DNA of 64,000 nt from Streptomyces sp. NBC_01232 (GTDB taxonomy: Bacteria > Actinomycetota > Actinomycetes > Streptomycetales > Streptomycetaceae), in contig NZ_CP108518.1 of NCBI RefSeq assembly GCF_035989885.1, forward strand, positions 6,687,001-6,751,000, given 5' to 3'. Under the pieces are notes generated by a model. That model saw nothing but the letters and a program-made list of their open reading frames with translations, was not told where the DNA came from and did not search any database. Shown here in pieces: positions 8,332 through 15,196 of the stretch. The translations under genes were made by a program, and so were the position numbers. The first letter of the stretch is position 1. The number at the start of each line of letters is the position of its first letter.

Positions 8332-9186
8332 ATGGCAGCAAGCTCGACAAATCGGGTAAAGCTCTTGCAGTCTGCAAAAGACATACTATGGTCAGAATCT
8401 GGCGGCCACTGTCAAAATCCTAAATGTCGAGTTGATCTACATGCATTTATAGACCAGGTGCACGTGGCGGAACTTGCACACATCATTCCAGCAAGCACCA
8501 AAGGGCCGCGCGCAACAGAGGGTGCGGACCTTACAGAGCCAGAGCGTGCTGATCCAACGAACATTCTCGTACTGTGCCCTACGTGCCATACCATGATTGA
8601 CAAAGGCCCTAGTCAGTACCCTGCGGGGATATTGCGCCGTTGGAAAGAGCGGAGTCAGCGAGCGCGTGCTATCGCTTTTGGGATGCCGCAGTTCACGTCG
8701 AGGACTGAAGCGCGAGCAGCCGTAGAACCCCTCCTGGGTGCCAACCGGGCAGTTTTTCGGCTATATGGACCACTCGATGACGTATTCGATGACACTCGCG
8801 CCGATCAGTGGAGTCGGCACGTGGTGGATACGGTCATCCCGAATAACAGGACCTTGCTGCACCTCCTCCAATCGAATCGTGACTTGCTGACAGTCGCCGA
8901 GAAGGCAACTCTTGATATTTTTGCCATACATGCGCAGCAGCTTGAGGAGCGTCACCTGGAGGGGAACTGGACTCCAGGATCTACGCGATTCCCGGAGGAG
9001 ATAGACTCGATTATGAAGGGTGACGGATGGTGTCCGATCATGGATGATCAAGCAGCTCAAGGACTCCGGAGAAACCGTCCAGGCTGTCGGCGAATGCGGC
9101 GTGAGGGTGGTGCGCGTAGGCCGTCCAGACGCTACGGGTTACTGTGTGGAGCCGGACAGCCTGCCATTTACCGTGCCAATGCTTGA
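8332..9186 (+). CDS. HNH endonuclease with unknown C-terminal domain (first gene of a three-gene low-GC operon)
   Basis: This reads as a 284-residue protein. Residues 27-90 form a zinc-stabilised HNH domain: C27 and C32, H50 (AELAHIIP), N77 (TNILVL), C82/C85 and H86 (CPTCHTMID). Residues 130-230 are helical with no family I recognise. ATG at 8332 is preceded by GGAGGT seven bases upstream, better than the alternative at 8272. The last 50 or so residues are Arg-rich and read like an out-of-frame translation of the next gene, so the natural C-terminus is probably near residue 232. Sampled 60-base stretches here are only about 43-50% GC, against about 70% around. Likely a nucleic-acid-cutting effector. 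Confidence 0.8.
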   Translation: MAASSTNRVKLLQSAKDILWSESGGHCQNPKCRVDLHAFIDQVHVAELAHIIPASTKGPRATEGADLTEPERADPTNILVLCPTCHTMIDKGPSQYPAGILRRWKERSQRARAIAFGMPQFTSRTEARAAVEPLLGANRAVFRLYGPLDDVFDDTRADQWSRHVVDTVIPNNRTLLHLLQSNRDLLTVAEKATLDIFAIHAQQLEERHLEGNWTPGSTRFPEEIDSIMKGDGWCPIMDDQAAQGLRRNRPGCRRMRREGGARRPSRRYGLLCGAGQPAIYRANA

Positions 9187-9679
9187 AGAGGCTCTTGGAG
9201 ATCTTCCCGAAGCGGGAATGGTAATCGTGACCAGGCGGCCGGTTGACCCTGATGTCCATTCACGCGCACTGGAACTCGGTATCTGTGTGGACACTTTCGG
9301 CGGCTTCAACCGTGCACTCACATTTCTCGACGATATCTCTGATTACGCCCACCCTGAAGAGACGTATTTCAGGAAGCGCATGTTTTCCACAAGAGCTGTG
9401 GTATCTGTGAGTCGTCGAGGTCATCGGGCGTGGGAGCTGCAGCGAGTCAATGGGCTCCGATCGTTGATCGTGGTGACCCATGACCGTTATGAGCTGACCG
9501 ATGAAGGATTTTCCGGGATTCTTGATCAGTACCCAGGCCTGGGTATCGATGCGCTAGTTATCACGAACCCTTCAGCGCAAGGCTTCGGGAGCCGGGTGGT
9601 TACTAGCGCTCGCGAAGCCAACGTTCCCCTGTATAGATTGGATGACTTTGCCAGTAAGATCCGCGATAGATGGACCTGA
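9020..9679 (+). CDS. Uncharacterised alpha/beta protein, middle gene of the HNH operon
   Basis: The protein has 219 residues from GTG 9020, or 211 from ATG 9044. It overlaps the HNH frame by up to 167 bases and the next gene by 10 bases (ATGGACCTGA at 9670-9679). It has an N-terminal part rich in beta strands (GVRVVRVGRPDA, GMVIVTRRPVDPDV) and a C-terminal part alternating strand and helix (LIVVTHDRYELTDEG, IDALVITNPSAQGFG, NVPLYRLDDF), which suggests a Rossmann-like or nuclease-like core. No known catalytic motif is convincing. Tight overlap with an HNH nuclease and a nucleotidyltransferase suggests a sensor or regulatory subunit of one system. Confidence 0.7.
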   Translation: MTDGVRSWMIKQLKDSGETVQAVGECGVRVVRVGRPDATGYCVEPDSLPFTVPMLEEALGDLPEAGMVIVTRRPVDPDVHSRALELGICVDTFGGFNRALTFLDDISDYAHPEETYFRKRMFSTRAVVSVSRRGHRAWELQRVNGLRSLIVVTHDRYELTDEGFSGILDQYPGLGIDALVITNPSAQGFGSRVVTSAREANVPLYRLDDFASKIRDRWT

Positions 9680-9957
9680 GGCGACGTTGGCCAATCCTCG
9701 ATGAGCTATGCGAGCGCGCTGCCGGCTTCCCTGGCATGGAGATCTGGGCGTTCGGATCGATGCTGCGGTCGGAGCGGCCACGCGACTTGGATGTCTTGAT
9801 CATCTACAGCTGCCGAGAAGATGTGGCCGACATTCGAAAAATGGGTTTTTGGGAATTCTCATTGCCGCCCGCAGAAATCATTGCTATGACCCGGGGTGAG
9901 GAATCTCACTACGACTTCATAAAGATAACTAATGCTAGGCGGCTTATTCCAGCTTGA
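9670..9957 (+). CDS. Minimal nucleotidyltransferase (Pol-beta superfamily, MNT-like)
   Basis: The protein has 95 residues. FGSMLRSERPRDLDVLI fits the superfamily signature hG[GS]-x(8-13)-DhDh, giving catalytic Asp residues in RDLDVLI. A later YDFIKI can provide the third carboxylate, so all three metal-binding acids are present. The length matches minimal nucleotidyltransferases such as MntA, which work with a separate partner. Here no HEPN gene is adjacent; the partners are the HNH nuclease and the middle protein, with which it overlaps by 10 bases. A role in AMPylating or otherwise silencing the nuclease, or in making a signal nucleotide, is inference only. Confidence 0.72.
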   Translation: MDLRRRWPILDELCERAAGFPGMEIWAFGSMLRSERPRDLDVLIIYSCREDVADIRKMGFWEFSLPPAEIIAMTRGEESHYDFIKITNARRLIPA

Positions 9958-10117
9958 GTCCTTGGCCGGGCTGGCAACCGTTCGGGGTGTCGCTCGATGG
10001 TTACTCTCCTGCTTTCTGGCGAGGAGTCCGTCAAGGTGGGGCTCCCCGGGCGAAGCGAGGAAGAAGGACCTTAACGGGCGACGAGCGGCGGCGATCTCTC
10101 GGTGACGAGCGTGGCCG

Positions 10118-10283
10118 GACCACGGCATCCGGCTGGAGCGCATCGCCCAGTTGTCGGCGACACCAGTCAGGCGACGACGGAGGCTGTCTACCGGAAGCAG
10201 CTTCGGCCGGTATCACCGAAGGCGCGGGAGGCATGGAGGTGATCTTTGCCCAGCGTCATGAGGCGACCGCCCGCGAGGCTTGA
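10118..10283 (+). pseudogene. 3' remnant of a pSAM2-type tyrosine integrase
   Basis: Joining three frames gives HGIRLERIAQL, then V-G-D-T-SQATTEAVYRKQLRPV, then ITEGAGGMEVIFAQRHE and a TGA at 10281-10283. This matches the C-terminus of the intact integrase at 27162-28352 (IPIEAIALVVGH...VYRKQLQPVI...AMDEIF). Two single-base deletions, near 10154 and 10210, break the frame. The active-site His of the GH motif is Asp, while the catalytic Tyr context is kept. It ends 69 bases before a tRNA-Pro 3' end, the arrangement expected for an integrase and its attachment site. A dead end of an older element. Confidence 0.75.
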
Positions 10284-10310
10284 TCAGAATGCTTTGGTCC
10301 CCGAGCACGA

Positions 10311-10346
10311 CAGAGGCCAGGAAGCGAATTTACTTCCTGGCCTCTG
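10311..10346. terminator. Hairpin between integrase remnant and tRNA-Pro fragment
   Basis: A 14-bp perfect stem CAGAGGCCAGGAAG / CTTCCTGGCCTCTG with an 8-base loop. On the minus strand it directly follows the tRNA-like 3' end, the usual place of a tRNA terminator. Confidence 0.65.
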
Positions 10347-10352
10347 ACCAGC

Positions 10353-10397
10353 GTCGGGGGGCGGGATTTGAACCCACGACCTCTTCGTCCCGAAGCA
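10353..10397 (-). other. tRNA-Pro 3'-half fragment (attachment-site fossil)
   Basis: Read on the minus strand, this segment contains TTCGGGA (Pro anticodon loop, CGG), GTGGGTTCAAATCCCGC (T-arm) and the acceptor 3' strand CCCCCCGA. Sequence upstream on that strand (10398-10440) does not form the 5' half, so this is not a working tRNA gene. pSAM2 integrates into the 3' end of tRNA-Pro; the neighbouring integrase remnant fits such an attachment site. Confidence 0.7.
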
Positions 10398-10527
10398 ACT
10401 TGGGTGGGATCTTGACCTCGGGCCGGTGCGCTTCTCACCTGCGCTGATGGTCTGTGCGCATCCGCGCTCGTCCGCGGGTGTACGTCTGCGTTGTCACGCA
10501 GTTAGACACTCACCCTTGCAATTGGGG

Positions 10528-10728
10528 TCAGCCACCGAACAGCTCCGGGTGAGGACAGCGTTCCGGTGAAGCCTCTGGCTGATCCGCCCACTGCCACCAG
10601 ATGTGGCGCTGCGAGCAGCCCCATACGCCGCGGCAAACACGCTCACCGTCACGATCACAGAGAGCGAATCCGCCGAACTTCATCGGCTGACTGCAATCAG
10701 GACATTGGGGAGGGGAGTCGGACGACAT
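10528..10728 (-). CDS. Small Cys/Trp-rich zinc-binding-type protein
   Basis: The protein has 66 residues starting at ATG 10728. It has CPDC near the N-terminus, then C25, C33 and C39 (ALCDRDGERVCRGVWGCSQRHIWWQW) and a late CPHPELFGG. The spaced cysteines and histidines suggest one or two zinc sites. No homologous function is known to me. It lies in the roughly 1-kb segment between two outward-facing tRNA 3' ends, in the same direction as the next gene. Confidence 0.55.
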   Translation of the reverse strand: MSSDSPPQCPDCSQPMKFGGFALCDRDGERVCRGVWGCSQRHIWWQWADQPEASPERCPHPELFGG

Positions 10729-10900
10729 GAGCGGACCGTACTCCGCCGGCCGACTCCCTGCACCCTCGACCTTCTGATCCGTAGCACTAGCCAGATCGGT
10801 CAGCAGCAGTCGTTCCAGCCGGTTCGGGGCCCCGGAGGGACGCTATCGGACGGGGTCAGTTGCTGGGGTTGCTGTACGACACTGCTGTACAGCACGGGCA

Positions 10901-11308
10901 TCACCAGTCGCGCCAACGGTCCGTGATCTCCGACCGATCAATGTCTTGCCTCGCCGCCAGAGCGGCCACGTCCACACCGTGCTCGCTCAGGGTGAGGTCG
11001 ATGTACTCGCACAGCTGCTCCCGCTCCTCCGTGCAGAAGCCGGCGCCGCCATGCTGGCCGTCCCCGTCGACCGCGTTGAGTGCGAGAACCACCCTCTCAA
11101 CAGTCCCGAAGACAGCCTCGTCGGACGGCTCCCGCAGCGCGCGTACCTCGTCTTCGAACACCTCCAGGGCGGTGTCCGTCGCCCGCAACAACGACTCGGG
11201 GTAGAGATCCGCCACGCTGCCGCACTCTGGGGCCAAGGTCCCGGCCTCCACCTTGCGGGCTATCTCGGCCATATAGGCACGCCAGTTGTCAGGGGGTCTG
11301 TTCGCCAT
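10901..11308 (-). CDS. Hypothetical acidic protein between two tRNA 3' fragments
   Basis: The protein has 135 residues from ATG 11308; the open frame extends upstream only through the tRNA-like fragment and is not credible there. The protein is helical and acidic (MAEIARKVEAGTLAPE, ATDTALEVFEDEVRALREPSDEAV) and ends in a DIDRSEITDRWRDW tail. Its size and acidity resemble immunity-type proteins, but this is only an impression. It is probably co-oriented cargo with the small Cys-rich gene downstream. Confidence 0.55.
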   Translation of the reverse strand: MANRPPDNWRAYMAEIARKVEAGTLAPECGSVADLYPESLLRATDTALEVFEDEVRALREPSDEAVFGTVERVVLALNAVDGDGQHGGAGFCTEEREQLCEYIDLTLSEHGVDVAALAARQDIDRSEITDRWRDW

Positions 11309-11361
11309 GGGCCAGACGGTATGTCCAGGCACTGACAGCCCGCCGTCCCGAACGCTTTCCA

Positions 11362-11409
11362 AAACCATCGCGGCGCGAGTCACCGTGGGTTCAAATCCCA
11401 CACCCACCG
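11362..11409 (+). other. tRNA-Ser-like 3' fragment (second attachment-site fossil)
   Basis: The T-arm is GTGGG-TTCAAAT-CCCAC (11385-11401), followed by acceptor strand ACCCACC and a G discriminator at 11409, as in serine tRNAs. CGCGGCGCGAGTCACC before it could be a long variable arm. No 5' half (expected to begin GGTGGGT) is found upstream, so it cannot be a functional tRNA. It faces right, opposite to the Pro fragment. Confidence 0.6.
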
Positions 11410-11414
11410 CAGAT

Positions 11415-11453
11415 GAAGGGCCCCTGACCAGTAAGAACGGCCAGGGGCCCTTC
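11415..11453. terminator. Hairpin after the tRNA-Ser-like fragment
   Basis: A 12-bp perfect stem GAAGGGCCCCTG / CAGGGGCCCTTC with a 15-base loop, starting five bases after the tRNA-like end. This is again the layout of a tRNA gene's own terminator. Confidence 0.65.
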
Positions 11454-12065
11454 GCGTGCGCACTGTCCGCTGGCGACCGCTGTTCCCCGCTGTTTCCCCA
11501 CTGAACGGGCACGGGGAGGGCACGGCCACGCTCTGATCCGTAGCTCCAGCCAGACCGGTTAGCACTGCTCGAACCGGCACCACCGAATGCGAGCCCCAAC
11601 GTTGGGATCGTCGAACGACTACGGCCAGTGGCCACCCTCACCACCCCTGACCTCAGCCACGCTTCCAAGTTACCAAGGCACGTCCGGCACGCAGTCGCCA
11701 ATGACGACCAGCCACCCCGGCGGGGCACCGCAAGCCCGCCAGGGCTGAGGAGCTACCGACCCTAGGCGCAAAGTGGCTACCTAAAGCTGTGGAGCCGACC
11801 GCCCCGGCCGCAGTGGGTTTCTCCCACCATCTACCCGAGCCGTAGGCGTGCGGCCGGCGCCCGGGCTGGAGCGGGGCGGAGACAGGAGCGCAGGCCCGGG
11901 CGACGGGCCGCACCCGCCGCGCTGCGCGCGGCGGGTGCCTTGATGACGTAGAGAAACTCCTGCCAGCCTGCTCGGGTAGGGGTCCTGTCTGGCAGCAGGC
12001 CGCACAACCAAGTTGCTCAGCAGTGCCGTTAGAGTCGCTGCCTCCCCTGAAGGGATTCAGAGCTG
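11454..12065. other. Intergenic region with one strong hairpin
   Basis: No convincing gene in 612 bases. It holds a diverged copy (11533-11565) of a sequence at 10774-10806, and a 13-bp perfect hairpin GCACCCGCCGCGC / GCGCGGCGGGTGC (11910-11938) that could terminate leftward or rightward reads. The promoter of the XRE gene must lie in the last 120 bases, but I cannot define its boxes. Confidence 0.45.
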
Positions 12066-13688
12066 ATGACCGTTGCACCGCCCACGCCGTCCCTGTGCAC
12101 CAGGTGCGGTACGAAGTTGAGCCGCGGTAACACCGACACCGTGTGCAGTCCCTGCCGCCGCGCTGTCGGTCCTACGGCCTCGGGCAGGCCTTCGCGAGCC
12201 GGAGCCGCTGACGCCGAGCCGCACTGGCTCGCTGATAGTTCCGAGCGGAGCGCCCCTCCGGATGGCTCGAACCTGGCCGACGTACTCAAGGCGTACCGAG
12301 CACTCCACAAGCTCAAGCAACAGGATCTCGCCGACCTGCTCGGCTACGACCAGTCGTACGTATCGTTACTCGAACGCGGCAAGCGCAACATCCGGGACAT
12401 GGTCGAACTTCGCAGGGTTGCCCACGCCTTGGCGCTGCCCGAAGACGAGCTTGGCCTGCTTCCGCCAGCCGAGGTCGCGGTCACAGTCGGAGCGTCTGTT
12501 GGTGAACCTGGCGAGCGGCGTCCACTCGCAGCCGTGGACGACCAGCGTCGCTGGCGCATGACGCGCCGTGAACTCAACCGTCACCGGGCCGACCTCACGA
12601 AGGCCGCCGCCCTCCTGTACCCGGATGCCTCCCGCGCAGGCAACAGCCCAGTGCTCACCCGCGAGTCATGGATGTGGCCCGAGCCGGTCGCCTTTGCGGA
12701 CATCGAGCTGGCCTGGCTGACGCAGACCAGCCCGCCGAAAGTTAGCGGCCGGGAGAGGCAGGCAGAGGGTGTTCGGCCGCTCGCGCCGAACGGCGCCAAG
12801 TTCGATCGCTATACCCAAGCAATCCGGATGATCGACCGACCGTCTCTCTTCGTGAACCGGCCGAGCTTCCGGCTGCTCGATGTGGCCCAGACGGAAGGTC
12901 GCCCAAAGCTGTCGTTCGGGTACACGACCTACTTCGACATGGCCGACGTCTGCGAGGGGGTGGCACACGAGCTGGCGAGTGCGTGGTTGAAGACTGGCAG
13001 TGACCCGGCGTGGATCGGTGACCCAAGTTGGGCAGAACTCCCGTTCCGATCGCTGGTCGGGGACCCGTTTGACCTCGCGCACCGGCCGCTGCTGCCATCC
13101 ATCGACACCCTGACGATCCGGCTCGGCCCCGATGGCGCGTCGTTCCCGCTTCATCACCGGTCCGCTAGCAACGTCGCTCTTGCCGGGGGGACGTACCACG
13201 TCATGCCGGCCGGGGTGTTCCAACCGTCCTCGGTCATGCCCTGGGACCAGTCGAATGACTTCAACCTCTGGCGCAACGTACTGCGCGAGTACGCAGAGGA
13301 GTTCCTTGGGGACCCCGAGGCGGACGGGAGCAGCGGCGAGCCGATCGACTACGACGGGACTGAGCCGTTCCGAACGCTGAATCAAGCCCGCCGCGAGGGC
13401 AAGGTGCGCCCGTACTGCTTCGGGATCGGACTGGACCCGCTCACGCTGGCCGGCGAGATCCTCAGCGTGGTGGTCATCGACGCCGACGTGTACGACTCCG
13501 TCTTCGCCGGCATGGTGTCCAGGAACTCAGAAGGCGCCGTCGTGGCAGGTAGCCCTGGCAACAGCAGCGCCGGAATCCAGTTCACCGAGTCCAACGTCCG
13601 GCGCCTGCTGGACAATGAACCTTTGGCGTCCGCTGCTGCCGCGTGCCTCGACCTGGCGTGGCAGCACCGCGGACTCATCCTGGGCTGA
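12066..13688 (+). CDS. XRE-family regulator with N-terminal zinc ribbon and TTA codon
   Basis: The protein has 540 residues. A CTRC-x14-CSPC zinc ribbon at residues 11-32 is followed by a canonical helix-turn-helix (KLKQQDLADLLGYDQSYVSLLERGKRNI) at about residues 83-115. A long C-terminal region of unknown fold follows. Leu101 in the recognition helix region is encoded by TTA (12366-12368), so translation should depend on the bldA tRNA. The gene is the first rightward gene of the AICE proper, 11 bases before the epimerase gene. XRE plus epimerase plus GntR is a layout seen at the left end of several Streptomyces elements. Target genes unknown. Confidence 0.8.
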   Translation: MTVAPPTPSLCTRCGTKLSRGNTDTVCSPCRRAVGPTASGRPSRAGAADAEPHWLADSSERSAPPDGSNLADVLKAYRALHKLKQQDLADLLGYDQSYVSLLERGKRNIRDMVELRRVAHALALPEDELGLLPPAEVAVTVGASVGEPGERRPLAAVDDQRRWRMTRRELNRHRADLTKAAALLYPDASRAGNSPVLTRESWMWPEPVAFADIELAWLTQTSPPKVSGRERQAEGVRPLAPNGAKFDRYTQAIRMIDRPSLFVNRPSFRLLDVAQTEGRPKLSFGYTTYFDMADVCEGVAHELASAWLKTGSDPAWIGDPSWAELPFRSLVGDPFDLAHRPLLPSIDTLTIRLGPDGASFPLHHRSASNVALAGGTYHVMPAGVFQPSSVMPWDQSNDFNLWRNVLREYAEEFLGDPEADGSSGEPIDYDGTEPFRTLNQARREGKVRPYCFGIGLDPLTLAGEILSVVVIDADVYDSVFAGMVSRNSEGAVVAGSPGNSSAGIQFTESNVRRLLDNEPLASAAAACLDLAWQHRGLILG

Positions 13689-13699
13689 GAGGCAGATCA

Positions 13700-14644
13700 G
13701 TGCGCGTACTTGTGACCGGCGCCTACGGATTCGTGGGCAACGCGGTTGTACGACGGCTTGTCGAAGCAGGCCACGACACGGTAGTCCTCACACATCGGCC
13801 GGCCGATGTCCCCCTGCCGGAGCTGCCGGTATCCGAGGTCTTCCGCGGTGACATCCGCGATGCGAACGCGCTGACTTCAGCTCTCGATGGCGTCCAGGGT
13901 GTATGCCACCTTGCGGCTCTCACTCGGGTTCGCGAGTCCTTCGAGCGTGCGGAGGAGTATCAGGCGGTCAACGCCGGAGGCACAGTGGCGCTGCTCGACG
14001 CGCTTGCCGCTGCCTGCGCCGGTTCCAAGGCCCCGACCGTTGTTCTCGGCTCCACAGCCGCGATCTACGGGGCACCCGAGCAGCAGCCCATCGGCGAGGA
14101 CACCGTGCCCGCACCGGGCAACCCCTACGGCACGTCGAAGCTGGCCGCCGACAGGGCACTTCAGGCGCGAGCGGAGAGTGGGGAAATCAAGGCCGTGAGC
14201 CTGCGGTGCTTCAACATCTCGGGCTCCGTCCACGGGGTGGGGGACGCGGATGAGAGCCGGATCATCCCGAAGGCCGTGGCGGTGGCAACTGGCCGCCATC
14301 CGCACCTTGAGATGAACGGCGACGGCGAGGCAGTCCGGGACTTCGTTCACGTCGACGACCTGGCCCGCGCGTACGTGATGGCCCTGGAGGCTCCCGCCTC
14401 TGCCGCCTTCAGGGCCTACAACGTCGGCGCGACCCCGGCGAGCATGCGCGAGATCGTGGCTACGGTCGAGCGGGTATCGGGCAGGGTGGTGCCTGTGGTG
14501 CACCGTCCGCCGCAGCCCGAGCCGCCGCGACTGGTGGCGGACATCTCCAGGATTACAGCTGATCTGGGGTGGAAGCCGGAGTGCTCCAGCTTGGAGCGGC
14601 AGGTCACCGATGCCTGGTCGGTCGTCTCCGGCAGCAGTTACTGA
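13700..14644 (+). CDS. NAD-dependent epimerase/dehydratase (extended SDR, GalE-like)
   Basis: The protein has 314 residues from GTG 13700 with GAGAGG upstream. It has the N-terminal NAD site VTGAYGFVGNAVVRRL, then STAAIYGAPE, and the catalytic NPYGTSKLAADR (YxxxK). A C-terminal substrate region contains RDFVHVDDLARAYVMALE, typical of nucleotide-sugar epimerases. All key residues are present. It probably acts on a UDP- or dTDP-sugar in the cytoplasm. It follows the XRE gene by 11 bases and its end overlaps the end of the convergent GntR gene by 7 bases. Why an AICE carries it is unclear; surface-sugar change or simple cargo are possible. Confidence 0.85.
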   Translation: MRVLVTGAYGFVGNAVVRRLVEAGHDTVVLTHRPADVPLPELPVSEVFRGDIRDANALTSALDGVQGVCHLAALTRVRESFERAEEYQAVNAGGTVALLDALAAACAGSKAPTVVLGSTAAIYGAPEQQPIGEDTVPAPGNPYGTSKLAADRALQARAESGEIKAVSLRCFNISGSVHGVGDADESRIIPKAVAVATGRHPHLEMNGDGEAVRDFVHVDDLARAYVMALEAPASAAFRAYNVGATPASMREIVATVERVSGRVVPVVHRPPQPEPPRLVADISRITADLGWKPECSSLERQVTDAWSVVSGSSY

Positions 14645-15069
14645 GACTTGGTCAAGCGGTCCTTGACGCTGTCAGGCAGGTCGGCGAACGCCTCCCGCCA
14701 GTGCTCAAGGGCCGCTTCGCTGTGCGCCGAACCGGGTTCGGTCCCGCTCAGTTCTTCGCGTAGGGCTGCTTCGAGCTCCGTGCCTGCCTGCAGCAGCGGC
14801 AGAGCCCAGTCCGCCACCCCGCGCGAGTGATCTGCGAGTCGGGGCGGGTACTGGGCGAAGACCCCCTTGCCCTGGTGGCCGACCACGTATCCCTCCGCGC
14901 GCAGCAGCGACACAGCGTTCTTCACCACGGTGCTTGATGCCCCAGAACTGTCGATCAGCTCCTGCGCCGATGGCAGAGCGACTCCGTCAGGGATCTTGCC
15001 GCTACGAATGCGTTCCCTCAGGTCATCGGCCAGCTGAAGGTATGCCGGCTGCCCTCGGAACTCGGTCAT
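14638..15069 (-). CDS. GntR-family repressor, KorSA-like
   Basis: The protein has 143 residues. Residues 8-75 form a GntR winged helix (AYLQLADDLRERIRSGKIPDG, ALPSAQELIDSSGASSTVVKNAV, LRAEGYVVGHQGKGVFA), with a short helical tail as in small GntR proteins. In pSAM2 the GntR protein KorSA represses pra, the activator of replication and excision, and its own gene. Here the gene is leftward and divergent from small rightward genes. Two operators of the form GGTGyAC-TAG-GTrCA lie in the gap, one close to each start. That arrangement supports autoregulation and control of element activation. Confidence 0.85.
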   Translation of the reverse strand: MTEFRGQPAYLQLADDLRERIRSGKIPDGVALPSAQELIDSSGASSTVVKNAVSLLRAEGYVVGHQGKGVFAQYPPRLADHSRGVADWALPLLQAGTELEAALREELSGTEPGSAHSEAALEHWREAFADLPDSVKDRLTKSQ

Positions 15070-15096
15070 CGGGGTCTTCCTTCAGTCGGGGGTGTT

Positions 15097-15110
15097 GTAC
15101 CTAGTACACC
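15097..15110. promoter_or_regulatory. GntR operator 1
   Basis: GTAC-CTA-GTACACC; on the minus strand this reads GGTGTAC-TAG-GTAC, matching operator 2. It lies 28 bases before the GntR start, so it is suited to autorepression. Confidence 0.6.
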
Positions 15111-15156
15111 AGTCTCCTCACATCCATTCCCTGCAGGGAGCGGTGGAGCCACTTGC

Positions 15157-15185
15157 CAACATGGTGCACTAGGTGCACCATGTTG
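15157..15185. promoter_or_regulatory. GntR operator 2, perfect 13-bp inverted repeat
   Basis: The arm CAACATGGTGCAC is separated by TAG from its exact reverse complement. It ends 12 bases before the GTG of the divergent small gene at 15197, covering its ribosome-site and promoter region. Confidence 0.75.
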
Positions 15186-15196
15186 TGCGGAGGGCA

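Noticed and set aside
8439..9060. Reading the HNH gene and its neighbour as a SAVED-type CBASS effector
   Set aside because: I see no SAVED fold motif in the HNH C-terminus, and the small transferase lacks the size and motifs of a CD-NTase; only the nuclease class is shared.
9954..10283. A 109-codon open frame read as a new gene
   Set aside because: Only its last 25 codons make sense, and those are the C-terminus of a broken integrase whose earlier part lies in the other two frames.
10256..10438. A 60-codon minus-strand frame across the tRNA-Pro fragment
   Set aside because: It covers the tRNA-like sequence and hairpin; the coding potential is an artefact of high GC.
11362..11409. A functional tRNA-Ser gene
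   Set aside because: No 5' acceptor strand, D-arm or complete anticodon stem can be found upstream.
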